From: CAYPHY01 sp964410625
GTDB lineage: Bacteria > Chloroflexota > Anaerolineae > Promineifilales > Promineifilaceae
Assembly: GCA_964410625.1 (NCBI GenBank)
Contig: CAYPHY010000003.1
Location: 1 to 64,000 of the forward strand
DNA: 64,000 nucleotides
Direction: 5' to 3'
The notes below the pieces were generated by a model, which did not search any database, was not told the DNA's origin, and saw only the letters and a list, made by a program, of their open reading frames with translations. Shown here in pieces: positions 55,668 to 63,061 of the stretch (its first letter is position 1; each line of letters begins with the position of its first letter). Both the position numbers and the translations under genes were made by a program.

Positions 55668-57663
55668 CGTCCGCCACCGGCAATCGCACAGTGAAGGTGC
55701 TGCCCACGCCGACAACGCTCTCAAGTTGAATGTCGCCCCCGCTCAGTTGGGCGAGCTTTTGCGTCATCGCCAATACCGCGCTGCTTTGTCCCAGTCCGGG
55801 AATGGGTTTGTTCTCAAATTCGGGGTGTTGTGAATCAAACACGCGGTCTTTATCTTCCGGGTGGATGCCACTGCCACTATCGGTGATGATGATGTGCAGC
55901 GAGCGGCGTGTATGTCCGTTCTTGGCCCCCTTGTGGCGGCCGTTCGCCTGTGGTTGCTCCACCAGGGCGCGAACCATCATCCAGCCGTTTTCGGCCGAAG
56001 CGTCGGAGGCGTTATTCAGCAAGCTGACCAAAAGCTGATTGAGTATTTCCGGCGGAACGAGGACGGGTGGCAATTGCCGGTCGAGCGAAAGGTCGAGTTG
56101 CAGATTTTTCTCGCGCACAACGGGTAGAATGGTATCAATGGCCGTTTCAATGGCTGGTTCGATGTAGGAATTGGGCAACATGTTGGGCAATATATCGGCC
56201 GTCTCAGCAGTGGCCTGTGCTTGGGATTCTCCCTTCGCCGCCGGGGGTGCGGAGGCCAGCGCGGCCGTCATTCGCGCCAATTCCTGCGACAGCCGTTCCA
56301 GTTGGCCGGTCAGTGCGCTCACCTCGCGCCTGGTTTGCGCCGCTTCCGCTTCCGCCTGATGCAGCCGTTCTTCGGCCGTTTCCAACTGTTCATGGAGCCG
56401 CATCGCTTCTTCCGTTTGCCGGGTTTGGCGGCGGCGGCTGGCAGCGACGGCCTGGGCGATAAAGCTGCCAAGCTCCGGCACGAGCAAGCGATCACGTTCT
56501 GTCCAGTCGTCGGCCGTGTCGTATGCCCCTAAGAGCAAAAACCCCAGGCACTCCTCCTGGACGATCAAAGGTTCGATATACACCGGGCCAAGCGTGCCGA
56601 CGTTAAACTGCTGCGCCAACTCGTGGACTTGCCTGGCCCCCACACCACGAGGCAGCAGCTCGATACCGCGTTGCTGCTCCTTGGCCAGCCGAAAGGCTGA
56701 ACGCTCGACCAGATTAATACGCCGACCGACCCCAGGCCCTTCCGCCATCGCTGGACGGTAATGGTTGAACAGCACTTGTTGCGGATCATGTTCGTCAATC
56801 AGGCCAATGGCGATTAACTTGGTTTCTAGCAACTCCTCAAGCATCTTCAACGCTTGTTGCAGTGTTAGCTCTTGCATGGGAGCGCTGACCACTCTGGCAG
56901 CCAGCCCTAAGCCGCCAGCCAGTTGCCCGGTGGAGGCGCGTTCCGCTTCGGCTCTGGTTAACAGTTGCTGGATGGCGTGACGGTAGACCATCACCCCCCA
57001 CAGCGGGAAAACGACCAGTTCGCCTAAACGCACCCAATAGGCCACGCCCGTGCCAGAAGGGATCAATTCCGGGTAGTTCCAAAAGTGGGCGATATGGGCT
57101 AGCAGGAGCAGGCCGATGATCATCGGCCGCAACGACCGGCGGCTTCCTGGATGGACCAATAACCAGACCAGACCGGCAGCCAGGACAACCAGTTGTAGCC
57201 CGCCCCAGATCACTGCCTGGACGGTGCTGTTGTAATCAACAATCCCCACCTGGCTTTGCCACTCTTGGGTAAAGAACAAGAGCATGACGGCGACAAAGAC
57301 CAGACTGACCAGCAAGAGCGTATCAGCCAGGCGCGGCCGATCGCTAAAGAATGGGACTAAAGCCCAAACCAGCAACACCACACCCGCCAGATCGACCGCC
57401 TGGGCCAGGGGGGGCAGCAGGCGAATGCTTTGATCGGCATTGCCACCTACGGCAAGTCCCATCAATAAAAAGGCAAGCCGCGTCAGGAGAATGCCACCGG
57501 CGGCCCATGCGATCCGTCGCGCTTCGTCACTCTCCGGTTCTCGCTGCCAGCGACTATAGGAGATAGCCACAACCGCCTGCAAAATGAGGAGGGTCAGCAG
57601 GTGATAGATAACACTGCCCGGCGGGCGGCTCAATAAATCAATGGCCTGCTGTAGGAAGGTCAT
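55639..57663 (-). CDS. Membrane sensor with GAF and HATPase domains, no visible phospho-His
   Basis: A 674-residue protein. Residues about 15-230 are a seven- or eight-helix membrane sensor region. A GAF-like domain (about 260-420; LEELLETKLIAIGLI, GPVYIEPLIVQEECLGFLLL) is followed by a coiled coil (430-485) and a C-terminal histidine-kinase ATPase domain (N box LLVSLLNNASDAS, G1 DSGSGIHPED, G2 PGLGQSSAVL, VGSTFTVRLP). Between coil and ATPase I see no H box, so the usual phosphoacceptor His is absent. It may act as a regulatory ATPase or use another residue. The 3-prime end lies in a heptamer array. The nearest receiver is the stand-alone one at 45410-45871. Confidence 0.82.
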   Translation of the reverse strand: MTFLQQAIDLLSRPPGSVIYHLLTLLILQAVVAISYSRWQREPESDEARRIAWAAGGILLTRLAFLLMGLAVGGNADQSIRLLPPLAQAVDLAGVVLLVWALVPFFSDRPRLADTLLLVSLVFVAVMLLFFTQEWQSQVGIVDYNSTVQAVIWGGLQLVVLAAGLVWLLVHPGSRRSLRPMIIGLLLLAHIAHFWNYPELIPSGTGVAYWVRLGELVVFPLWGVMVYRHAIQQLLTRAEAERASTGQLAGGLGLAARVVSAPMQELTLQQALKMLEELLETKLIAIGLIDEHDPQQVLFNHYRPAMAEGPGVGRRINLVERSAFRLAKEQQRGIELLPRGVGARQVHELAQQFNVGTLGPVYIEPLIVQEECLGFLLLGAYDTADDWTERDRLLVPELGSFIAQAVAASRRRQTRQTEEAMRLHEQLETAEERLHQAEAEAAQTRREVSALTGQLERLSQELARMTAALASAPPAAKGESQAQATAETADILPNMLPNSYIEPAIETAIDTILPVVREKNLQLDLSLDRQLPPVLVPPEILNQLLVSLLNNASDASAENGWMMVRALVEQPQANGRHKGAKNGHTRRSLHIIITDSGSGIHPEDKDRVFDSQHPEFENKPIPGLGQSSAVLAMTQKLAQLSGGDIQLESVVGVGSTFTVRLPVADEMQRMRGES

Positions 57664-57944
57664 ACTGCTTCATCTATTCCGCTGCAAACTTCAATGTTTG
57701 TGTAATCAAGTTTATACAATCAATTGAGCTGGTCGTTTTGCCCCAGCCGCCAGAACTCTTTGTGGTTGCCACCAACCCATAGCATAGCAGAAAGCAGGTT
57801 TGACGGCTATGAACATTACGTTAACACTCCTGGAAATGACCCCTGTTTTCGGCCGCTGCTGTCGCCTGGTCACTGGTAGCCACTGTGTCGAAAAGAAAGA
57901 CAAGATAGACGCCCCTTATTTTGGTTATTTTGCACAAACGCCTC

Positions 57945-57974
57945 TTGACTTAATCGGGCGGTCTATGTTATGCT
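57945..57974 (+). promoter_or_regulatory. Promoter of the LacI-family gene
   Basis: TTGACT (57945-57950), 18-bp spacer, TATGCT (57969-57974). It drives the repressor gene and perhaps the sugar locus. Confidence 0.6.
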
Positions 57975-57976
57975 TA

Positions 57977-57990
57977 GGCGAACGTTCACC
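57977..57990. promoter_or_regulatory. LacI-type operator candidate
   Basis: GGCGAACGTTCACC is a 14-bp near-perfect palindrome with the central CG typical of LacI-family operators, lying directly downstream of the -10 box, as expected for autoregulation. Confidence 0.5.
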
Positions 57991-58064
57991 TATTCATGTT
58001 TGCCTGAATGTACGACTAGACCAAACCGAATACTACAGTCCTCAGCATTTGATAATTATCATAG

Positions 58065-58080
58065 CATGACAGCTGTCATG
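58065..58080. promoter_or_regulatory. Second palindrome before the LacI gene
   Basis: CATGACAGCTGTCATG is a perfect 16-bp palindrome 27 bp before the GTG start. It could be a second operator or an mRNA hairpin. Confidence 0.4.
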
Positions 58081-58106
58081 GATGAAGCGGTCGGGGAGAA
58101 GACACG

Positions 58107-59120
58107 GTGTCGAAGGTTACTTTGAGGCACGTCGCTGCGAAAGCTGGCGTTAGCTATCAGACCGTCTCCAAAGTCTTAAATGGCAAGGGAACAGTTTCGC
58201 CGGAAACTGAAAGCCGCATTTGGGAAGTTGTCAACAGCTTAGGCTACCAGCCCAACATCGCTGCACGCAATCTACGCAAACAAACCTCAAACTTGATTGG
58301 CTTCACCTGGCGTCCCAACCACGATGGCACAATCAATCCCATTCTCGACCGTTTTCTCTATAGCATCATCAACAACTTTCATGATAAAGGGTATCATGTC
58401 CTGGCCTTAATCGAGGCGCAGGAAGAAGGACTGATGCACGACTACCAGCAAATTTATCGTCGCGCACAAGTCCAGGGCTATGTGGTCTCCTCTACTGATT
58501 ACGACGACCTGCGCATCGCGCAAATGCTCCGCCACAACATCCCCTTCGCCTGCTTCGGCCGCACCAACGACAATTGGGACTTCCATTGGGTTGATATAGA
58601 TGGGGCATATGGGATCGGGTTGGTGATGGACCATCTTCTGGCCCAGGGGCACCAGCGGATCGCCCTCTTTACCTGGCCCACCGGTTCGCGTACCGGCGCG
58701 GAGCGGGAGCGTGGCTACTTTCAAAAGATGGAAGCGGCCGATATCCCCGTTGATCCACAATGGATATTTCGCATGTTGAATACAGTCGAAGCCGGGTACC
58801 ACGCCGCCGGACAACTGTTGGAGTTGCCGTCGGCAAAACGGCCGACGGCCATCGTCAGCCTGGCCGACATCATGGCCATTGGCGCGATGAACCGCGTGAC
58901 TCAGGCCGGGTTGGCGATTAAGCGCGACATCGCCATCACCGGCTTCGACGATGCGCCGATGAGCGAGTTCCTACATCCACCACTTACGACGGTGCGCCAG
59001 CCAGTAGAGACGGCCGGTTGCCGGGTGGTCGAATTGATGTTGGCGCAATTTGCCGGAGATTCCAATATTGAGCGGCATGTCCTGCTCAAGCCGGAGTTGG
59101 TGGTTCGTGAGAGTGCCTAG
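58107..59120 (+). CDS. LacI-family transcriptional regulator
   Basis: A 337-residue repressor with the N-terminal LacI helix-turn-helix (TLRHVAAKAGVSYQTVSKVL), hinge helix region (PNIAARNLRKQ) and a periplasmic-binding-like sugar domain (IALFTWPTGSRTGAERERGY, AITGFDDAPMSEFLHPPLTT). The GTG start has GGGGAG 9 nt upstream. Located just before a sugar ABC transporter and glycosidase, it probably represses them in the absence of the sugar. The operator-like palindromes at 57977 and 58065 suggest autoregulation. Confidence 0.93.
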   Translation: MSKVTLRHVAAKAGVSYQTVSKVLNGKGTVSPETESRIWEVVNSLGYQPNIAARNLRKQTSNLIGFTWRPNHDGTINPILDRFLYSIINNFHDKGYHVLALIEAQEEGLMHDYQQIYRRAQVQGYVVSSTDYDDLRIAQMLRHNIPFACFGRTNDNWDFHWVDIDGAYGIGLVMDHLLAQGHQRIALFTWPTGSRTGAERERGYFQKMEAADIPVDPQWIFRMLNTVEAGYHAAGQLLELPSAKRPTAIVSLADIMAIGAMNRVTQAGLAIKRDIAITGFDDAPMSEFLHPPLTTVRQPVETAGCRVVELMLAQFAGDSNIERHVLLKPELVVRESA

Positions 59121-59221
59121 GCGCTTGCGGATTATCTAAAGGAGGTGATTTTATCGAAAGAGTATGAGGAGAAGAAGTAAGGGGAACAGGCGAAAGGTGC
59201 GGAAGTTGCTTCCCAGCGAGC

Positions 59222-59252
59222 CTGTGGCAAGGCGACCAACCAGTTGCCACAG
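59222..59252 (+). terminator. Hairpin between lacI-type and sugar-binding genes
   Basis: CTGTGGCAA (59222-59230) pairs with TTGCCACAG (59244-59252), about 100 bp past the LacI stop, without a clear T-tract. It may separate the repressor from transporter transcription or stabilise a processed mRNA end. Confidence 0.35.
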
Positions 59253-59374
59253 CTTCATTGAATTAGACTGCGACGACCACAGCGAATGCGACGACCACGA
59301 CCCTTCGCACCTGTTCAAGCCCCCATTTATATCGTATAAGCGCAAATCCTAGCAAAGATACAGAGGAGAAAACG

Positions 59375-60787
59375 ATGTCACGCAAATTGACGATACTTTT
59401 ATTTACCCTGATCGTCGGCTTGTTGCTGGTGGCTTGTGGCGGTGGCACCCAGGAAACAGCAGAGCCGACGGCCGCGCCCGACGCCGAAGCCCCGGCCGAA
59501 GAATCGCCCGCGGAGGAAGCTCCAGCCGAAGAAGGAGCAGGCGACCTTTCCGGCGCGATTCGTGTCACCATGTGGGAGTCCGGCGATGCCCTCGCTCCTT
59601 ATGAGGCCGCCCTTGCCTCGTTCCAGGAAAAGTACCCCAATATAGATGTCACGCTTGAACCGGTCCCCGATCAGTATGGCACTAAGCTGCTAGCACAGGT
59701 GGCGGCCGGAACCACGCCCGACGTCTTCCAGGTGGGGGATGGTGATGTTGGCAAGTATGTCGCAGAAGGAATTGTTGAGCCACTCGATCCCTATATCAAT
59801 GGCGAGAATGGCCTTGATTTAGGGGTGTTCCTTCCGGGTATTGCGGAGTTTGGCACCATCAATGATCAAACCATGCTGCTGACCAAGGATTACAGCCCGC
59901 TCGTCCTCTACTACAACGTTGATCACTTTGAGGAAGCCGGTCTGGAAGTGCCAAACGAGGAAACGACCTGGGAAGAGTTGCTGGAGATGGCCAAGACGCT
60001 GACGCTGGATGGCAACGGCAACAATGCCAACTCCCCCGACTTTGACCCGGAGAACGTCCAGCGCTTTGGCCTGCTGATGCCCAACACCTGGGGTGATCTG
60101 GTCTGGCTGCGCGGTATCTTGCCGATCATTTACCAGTTTGGCGGCAGCGTCGTCAGCGAAGATGGCACAACCACCGACGGCTATATGAACAGCCCGGAGA
60201 CCATTGAAGCGGTACAGTTTTACACCGACCTGATCCTGACGCATCATGTTTCGCCGAATAACGCAGATATTGATTCGTTCGGCGGAGGCGAGCCGATGTT
60301 CCTCGGCGGCCAGGCCAGCATGGCCTGGACTGGGCGTTGGCCGCTGAGTGCCTGGCAAGAGGTTCCTGATCTGAACTTTGGCACGACCGGTCTGCCCTCT
60401 GGCCCGGCTGGTGAAGCCAACGCGCTCTGTTGGGCAGGCTTTGCCATGTCCTCCACCAGCGAGAACAAGGACCTGGCCTGGGCGTGGATCAAGCATGTGG
60501 CTGCCGAAGATGGGGCGGAAGCATTCGCTGACTACGCTATGTCGGCCGTTCAGCCGATTGTTGAGGCACAGGGACTAGATCAAGACCCCTACAACGCCCC
60601 GATCATTAATGATTTGAACAACGTGAAGCCCATACCGGAATTTTCAGGACCGTTCTGGCTGGACTGTGGCGAAGCGGCGTTCAAGGCACACCTGGAACGT
60701 GTCTTCGTGGAGGGAATTAGCGTTGAGGAGGCAATGAACGCGGCATCCGCGGAGGCGGATGCCTGCTTGGTTGAAAAAGCGGGATAA
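59375..60787 (+). CDS. Sugar ABC transporter substrate-binding lipoprotein
   Basis: A 470-residue type 1 solute-binding protein of the maltose/UgpB-like class. A signal peptide ends in the lipobox LVAC (Cys 21), then a Glu/Ala/Pro-rich tether (about 25-55). The body shows IRVTMWESGD, TPDVFQVGDG, YSPLVLYYNVDHFEEAGL, TTWEELLEMAKTL and MFLGGQASMAWTGRW, typical of carbohydrate-binding members. AGAGGAG lies 6 nt before the ATG. It should deliver an oligosaccharide or glycoside to the two permeases downstream; the ATPase is not in the window, as in many MsiK-type systems. Confidence 0.93.
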   Translation: MSRKLTILLFTLIVGLLLVACGGGTQETAEPTAAPDAEAPAEESPAEEAPAEEGAGDLSGAIRVTMWESGDALAPYEAALASFQEKYPNIDVTLEPVPDQYGTKLLAQVAAGTTPDVFQVGDGDVGKYVAEGIVEPLDPYINGENGLDLGVFLPGIAEFGTINDQTMLLTKDYSPLVLYYNVDHFEEAGLEVPNEETTWEELLEMAKTLTLDGNGNNANSPDFDPENVQRFGLLMPNTWGDLVWLRGILPIIYQFGGSVVSEDGTTTDGYMNSPETIEAVQFYTDLILTHHVSPNNADIDSFGGGEPMFLGGQASMAWTGRWPLSAWQEVPDLNFGTTGLPSGPAGEANALCWAGFAMSSTSENKDLAWAWIKHVAAEDGAEAFADYAMSAVQPIVEAQGLDQDPYNAPIINDLNNVKPIPEFSGPFWLDCGEAAFKAHLERVFVEGISVEEAMNAASAEADACLVEKAG

Positions 60788-60884
60788 ATTGTGAATTGTG
60801 AATTGTGAACTGGCAATTGTGAATTGTGATGCAGGGAACATCCCGTTCACAATTCACAATTAACCATTCACAATTCACAATTCT
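60787..60884. repeat. Inverted heptamer array (AATTGTG / CACAATT)
   Basis: Left arm 60787-60829 (AATTGTG units) and right arm 60847-60883 (CACAATT units) occupy the gap between the binding-protein and first permease genes, able to form a long hairpin there. Such a hairpin could protect the upstream mRNA. Confidence 0.88.
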
Positions 60885-60897
60885 TCGGAGGTGTGCT

Positions 60898-61860
60898 ATG
60901 ACGGTCACCGTCCAGCCAAAGGACGTACTCTATCGCAAGTCGCCCCGGCGCAAATTGTCATCACAAGAGCGACAGGAGGCACGTACATTCTATCTTTGTA
61001 TTTCCCCCTGGCTGATCGGCTTGCTGCTCTTCACGGCCGCGCCGCTGGTTGCCAGCCTTTATCTCAGCTTTACCAGGTGGAACGCACTCAGCCCGCCGCA
61101 ATGGCTCGGCCTGGCTAACTACCAGAACATGATCCGCGATCCTGACTTTTGGCAATCGCTGAAGGTGACGACGATCTATACCATTTTCAGTGTTCCGTTG
61201 CGGTTGCTCGTTGCACTTGGATTGGCGCTGATGTTGAACCGGGCTACTCGCTGGGTAGGATTCTTTCGCACGTCGTTCTATCTACCGGCGGTTGTGGCCT
61301 CAGTGGCGGCCGCGCTCATCTGGCGCTGGATGTTTAACCCCCGCTTTGGCCCGATTAACGGCCTCTTACGCTCTGTCTTTGGCATTTCTGGCCCAGCCTG
61401 GCTCAGCGATCCCCAATGGGCGTTGTCAGCCTTTATAATTATGAGTCTTTGGAATGTGGGCGGCGAGATGTTGATTTTTCTGGCCGGGTTGAAGGGCATT
61501 CCGACCTCGCTGTATGAGGCGGCCGAAGTAGACGGGGCCAGCACCGTGCAGAAATTCTTCAATATCACCATTCCCATGCTCAGCACTACCATTTTCTTTA
61601 ACCTGGTGATGTCTGTCATCGGTGCGTTCCAAACCTTTGACGCCGCCTTTGTCATCTCTACGGCACAGGCCGGTCAATTTGGCTCTCCGGCAAAATCCAC
61701 TCTCTTTTATGTCCTCAATATCTATAAAGAGGGATTCAGCGACCTCAATTTCGGTTATGCCAGCGCGTTAGCTTGGGTAATGCTGGTTATTCTGTTCTTC
61801 GTTACATACTGGATCAATCGCTCGTCCGAAACGTGGGTCTATTCGGAAGGAGCGAAGTGA
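60898..61860 (+). CDS. Sugar ABC transporter permease (MalF/UgpA type)
   Basis: About 320 residues with six membrane helices. The cytoplasmic EAA loop reads YEAAEVDGASTVQKFFNITI, which docks the ATPase. PWLIGLLLFTAAPLVASLYL at the first helix is typical of the MalF-like CUT1 family. ATG 60898 has GGAGG 6 nt upstream; an upstream in-frame extension is only heptamer array. The next permease starts 7 bp after its stop, so both form one operon. Confidence 0.93.
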   Translation: MTVTVQPKDVLYRKSPRRKLSSQERQEARTFYLCISPWLIGLLLFTAAPLVASLYLSFTRWNALSPPQWLGLANYQNMIRDPDFWQSLKVTTIYTIFSVPLRLLVALGLALMLNRATRWVGFFRTSFYLPAVVASVAAALIWRWMFNPRFGPINGLLRSVFGISGPAWLSDPQWALSAFIIMSLWNVGGEMLIFLAGLKGIPTSLYEAAEVDGASTVQKFFNITIPMLSTTIFFNLVMSVIGAFQTFDAAFVISTAQAGQFGSPAKSTLFYVLNIYKEGFSDLNFGYASALAWVMLVILFFVTYWINRSSETWVYSEGAK

Positions 61861-61867
61861 GGGTATT

Positions 61868-62776
61868 ATGGCTGTAAATGCAGCAGAAGTAGCTGAAGTC
61901 ATCCAAGAGCCGGTGCGTGTTGCCCGTGTCGGCCCTAAGCGCGAGCCACGGAGCAGCCTGGGTAAGATCATCTTCTATGCCGTGATGTTCCTTTTGAGCC
62001 TGCTCTTTATTTTCCCCTTTGCCTGGATGGTATCATCGTCCCTTAAGCCAGAGTATCAACTGTTCCAATGGCCGCCGGTTTGGATCCCCGATCCCATTAT
62101 GTGGTCGAATTATGTAGAGGCATTTAGCAACCCCTTTCTGCCCTTTGCTCGCTTCTTTCGCAATACCATGATCCTGGAAGTCGGCATTATCACCGGCCGT
62201 CTCCTCTCAACAACGCTGATTGCCTATGGCTTTGCCCGGCTGCGTGCGCCGGGTAAGGATGTGTTGTTTCTGATTTTGATCATGACGCTCTTGCTGCCGG
62301 GGGCTGTGTTGTTAATTCCAAAGTACATCTTCTTCAGTCAAATTGGCTGGGTCAACACCTTTCGGCCGCTGATCGTCCCCGCCTGGTTTGGCGAAGCGTA
62401 TGCCATCTTTCTCTTCCGCCAATTCTTTATGACGTTGCCGCGTGAGTTAGAGGAATCGGCCGTGATTGATGGCGCAAACACCTGGCAAATCATCAGCCGC
62501 ATCATCATTCCGCTCAGCATCCCGGTCTACACCGTGATCTTCATCTTCAGCTTCCGCGATATTTGGAATGATCTAATGGGACCATTGCTTTATCTGAGCA
62601 ACCTCGACAAATACACCATCTCTGTGGGGTTGGCCTTTTTCAGTGGGCAGTACACCTCTGACCCCCACCTACAAATGGCGGCGTCAGTGGTTTTCACCCT
62701 GCCAATTATCATCCTCTTTTTCTTCGCCCAGCGGGCGTTTGTCGAGGGAATTCAATTGACCGGATTGAAAGGCTGA
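61868..62776 (+). CDS. Sugar ABC transporter permease (MalG/UgpE type)
   Basis: A 302-residue six-helix permease and partner of the preceding gene. FPFAWMVSSSLKPEYQLFQW near the first helix and the EAA loop ESAVIDGANTWQIISRIIIP identify the MalG-like CUT1 family. Starts 7 bp after the upstream stop, with AGGG as ribosome site. Confidence 0.93.
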   Translation: MAVNAAEVAEVIQEPVRVARVGPKREPRSSLGKIIFYAVMFLLSLLFIFPFAWMVSSSLKPEYQLFQWPPVWIPDPIMWSNYVEAFSNPFLPFARFFRNTMILEVGIITGRLLSTTLIAYGFARLRAPGKDVLFLILIMTLLLPGAVLLIPKYIFFSQIGWVNTFRPLIVPAWFGEAYAIFLFRQFFMTLPRELEESAVIDGANTWQIISRIIIPLSIPVYTVIFIFSFRDIWNDLMGPLLYLSNLDKYTISVGLAFFSGQYTSDPHLQMAASVVFTLPIIILFFFAQRAFVEGIQLTGLKG

Positions 62777-62785
62777 TCGTCAATG

Positions 62786-62846
62786 TTCGTAGTGACAGAC
62801 ATCGCTGTTTGTCCAATGCTTGTAGTGACAAACATCCCTGTTTGTC
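62786..62846. repeat. Two tandem GTAGTGACARACATC hairpin units
   Basis: Two direct copies of a 37-bp unit (TTCGTAGTGACAGACATCGC and TTGTAGTGACAAACATCCC, each followed by TGTTTGTCC), each able to form GACARACA..TGTTTGTC hairpins. Placed just after the permease stop, they may end or protect the transcript. Confidence 0.55.
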
Positions 62847-62926
62847 CGGGCAATCTTACCAATTGCGCCGCTTAGCAGGTAGTCGCCACTGGCATTAAAC
62901 GAACCGAGTGAGATTATCTCAATAGA

Positions 62927-63033
62927 ACTTACGCATTTTGACACGAATAACACGGATTTCACCGTCTATTTTCGTGAAATTCGTACGCAATATTTGCGCC
63001 ATCCGTGTCGAAAAAAGCCGTTACTGCGTAAGC
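62927..63033. mobile_element. Possible MITE with 12-bp inverted ends
   Basis: AGAACTTACGCA (left) and TGCGTAAGCTCT (right) are inverted with 11 of 12 matches, about 107 bp apart, with no coding sequence inside. CTCAAT flanks both sides, with one extra base on the right, resembling a target-site duplication. Internal CACGAAT/CGTGAAATTCG text resembles 29045-29110. Confidence 0.5.
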
Positions 63034-63061
63034 TCTGCTCAATTAGCTGATTTGTAGAGTT

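Larger units (their letters stand above)
57664..58106. other. 443-bp divergent regulatory region
   Basis: Lies between the minus-strand kinase-like gene and the plus-strand LacI gene. It holds a good promoter (57945-57974), an operator-like palindrome (57977-57990) and a second palindrome (58065-58080). No gene recognised. Confidence 0.65.

Noticed and set aside
59164..59352. 62-codon ORF between the LacI and binding-protein genes, with AAAGGAGGTGAT at 59138-59149
   Set aside because: The perfect anti-SD match is 18 nt from the ATG, too far, and no alternative in-frame start fits. The peptide is Arg-rich without a recognisable fold. An 11-codon leader from the overlapping GTG (59145) is possible but unsupported.
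60826..60897. Upstream start for the first sugar permease
   Set aside because: This segment is the AATTGTG heptamer array; ATG 60898 has a strong GGAGG.
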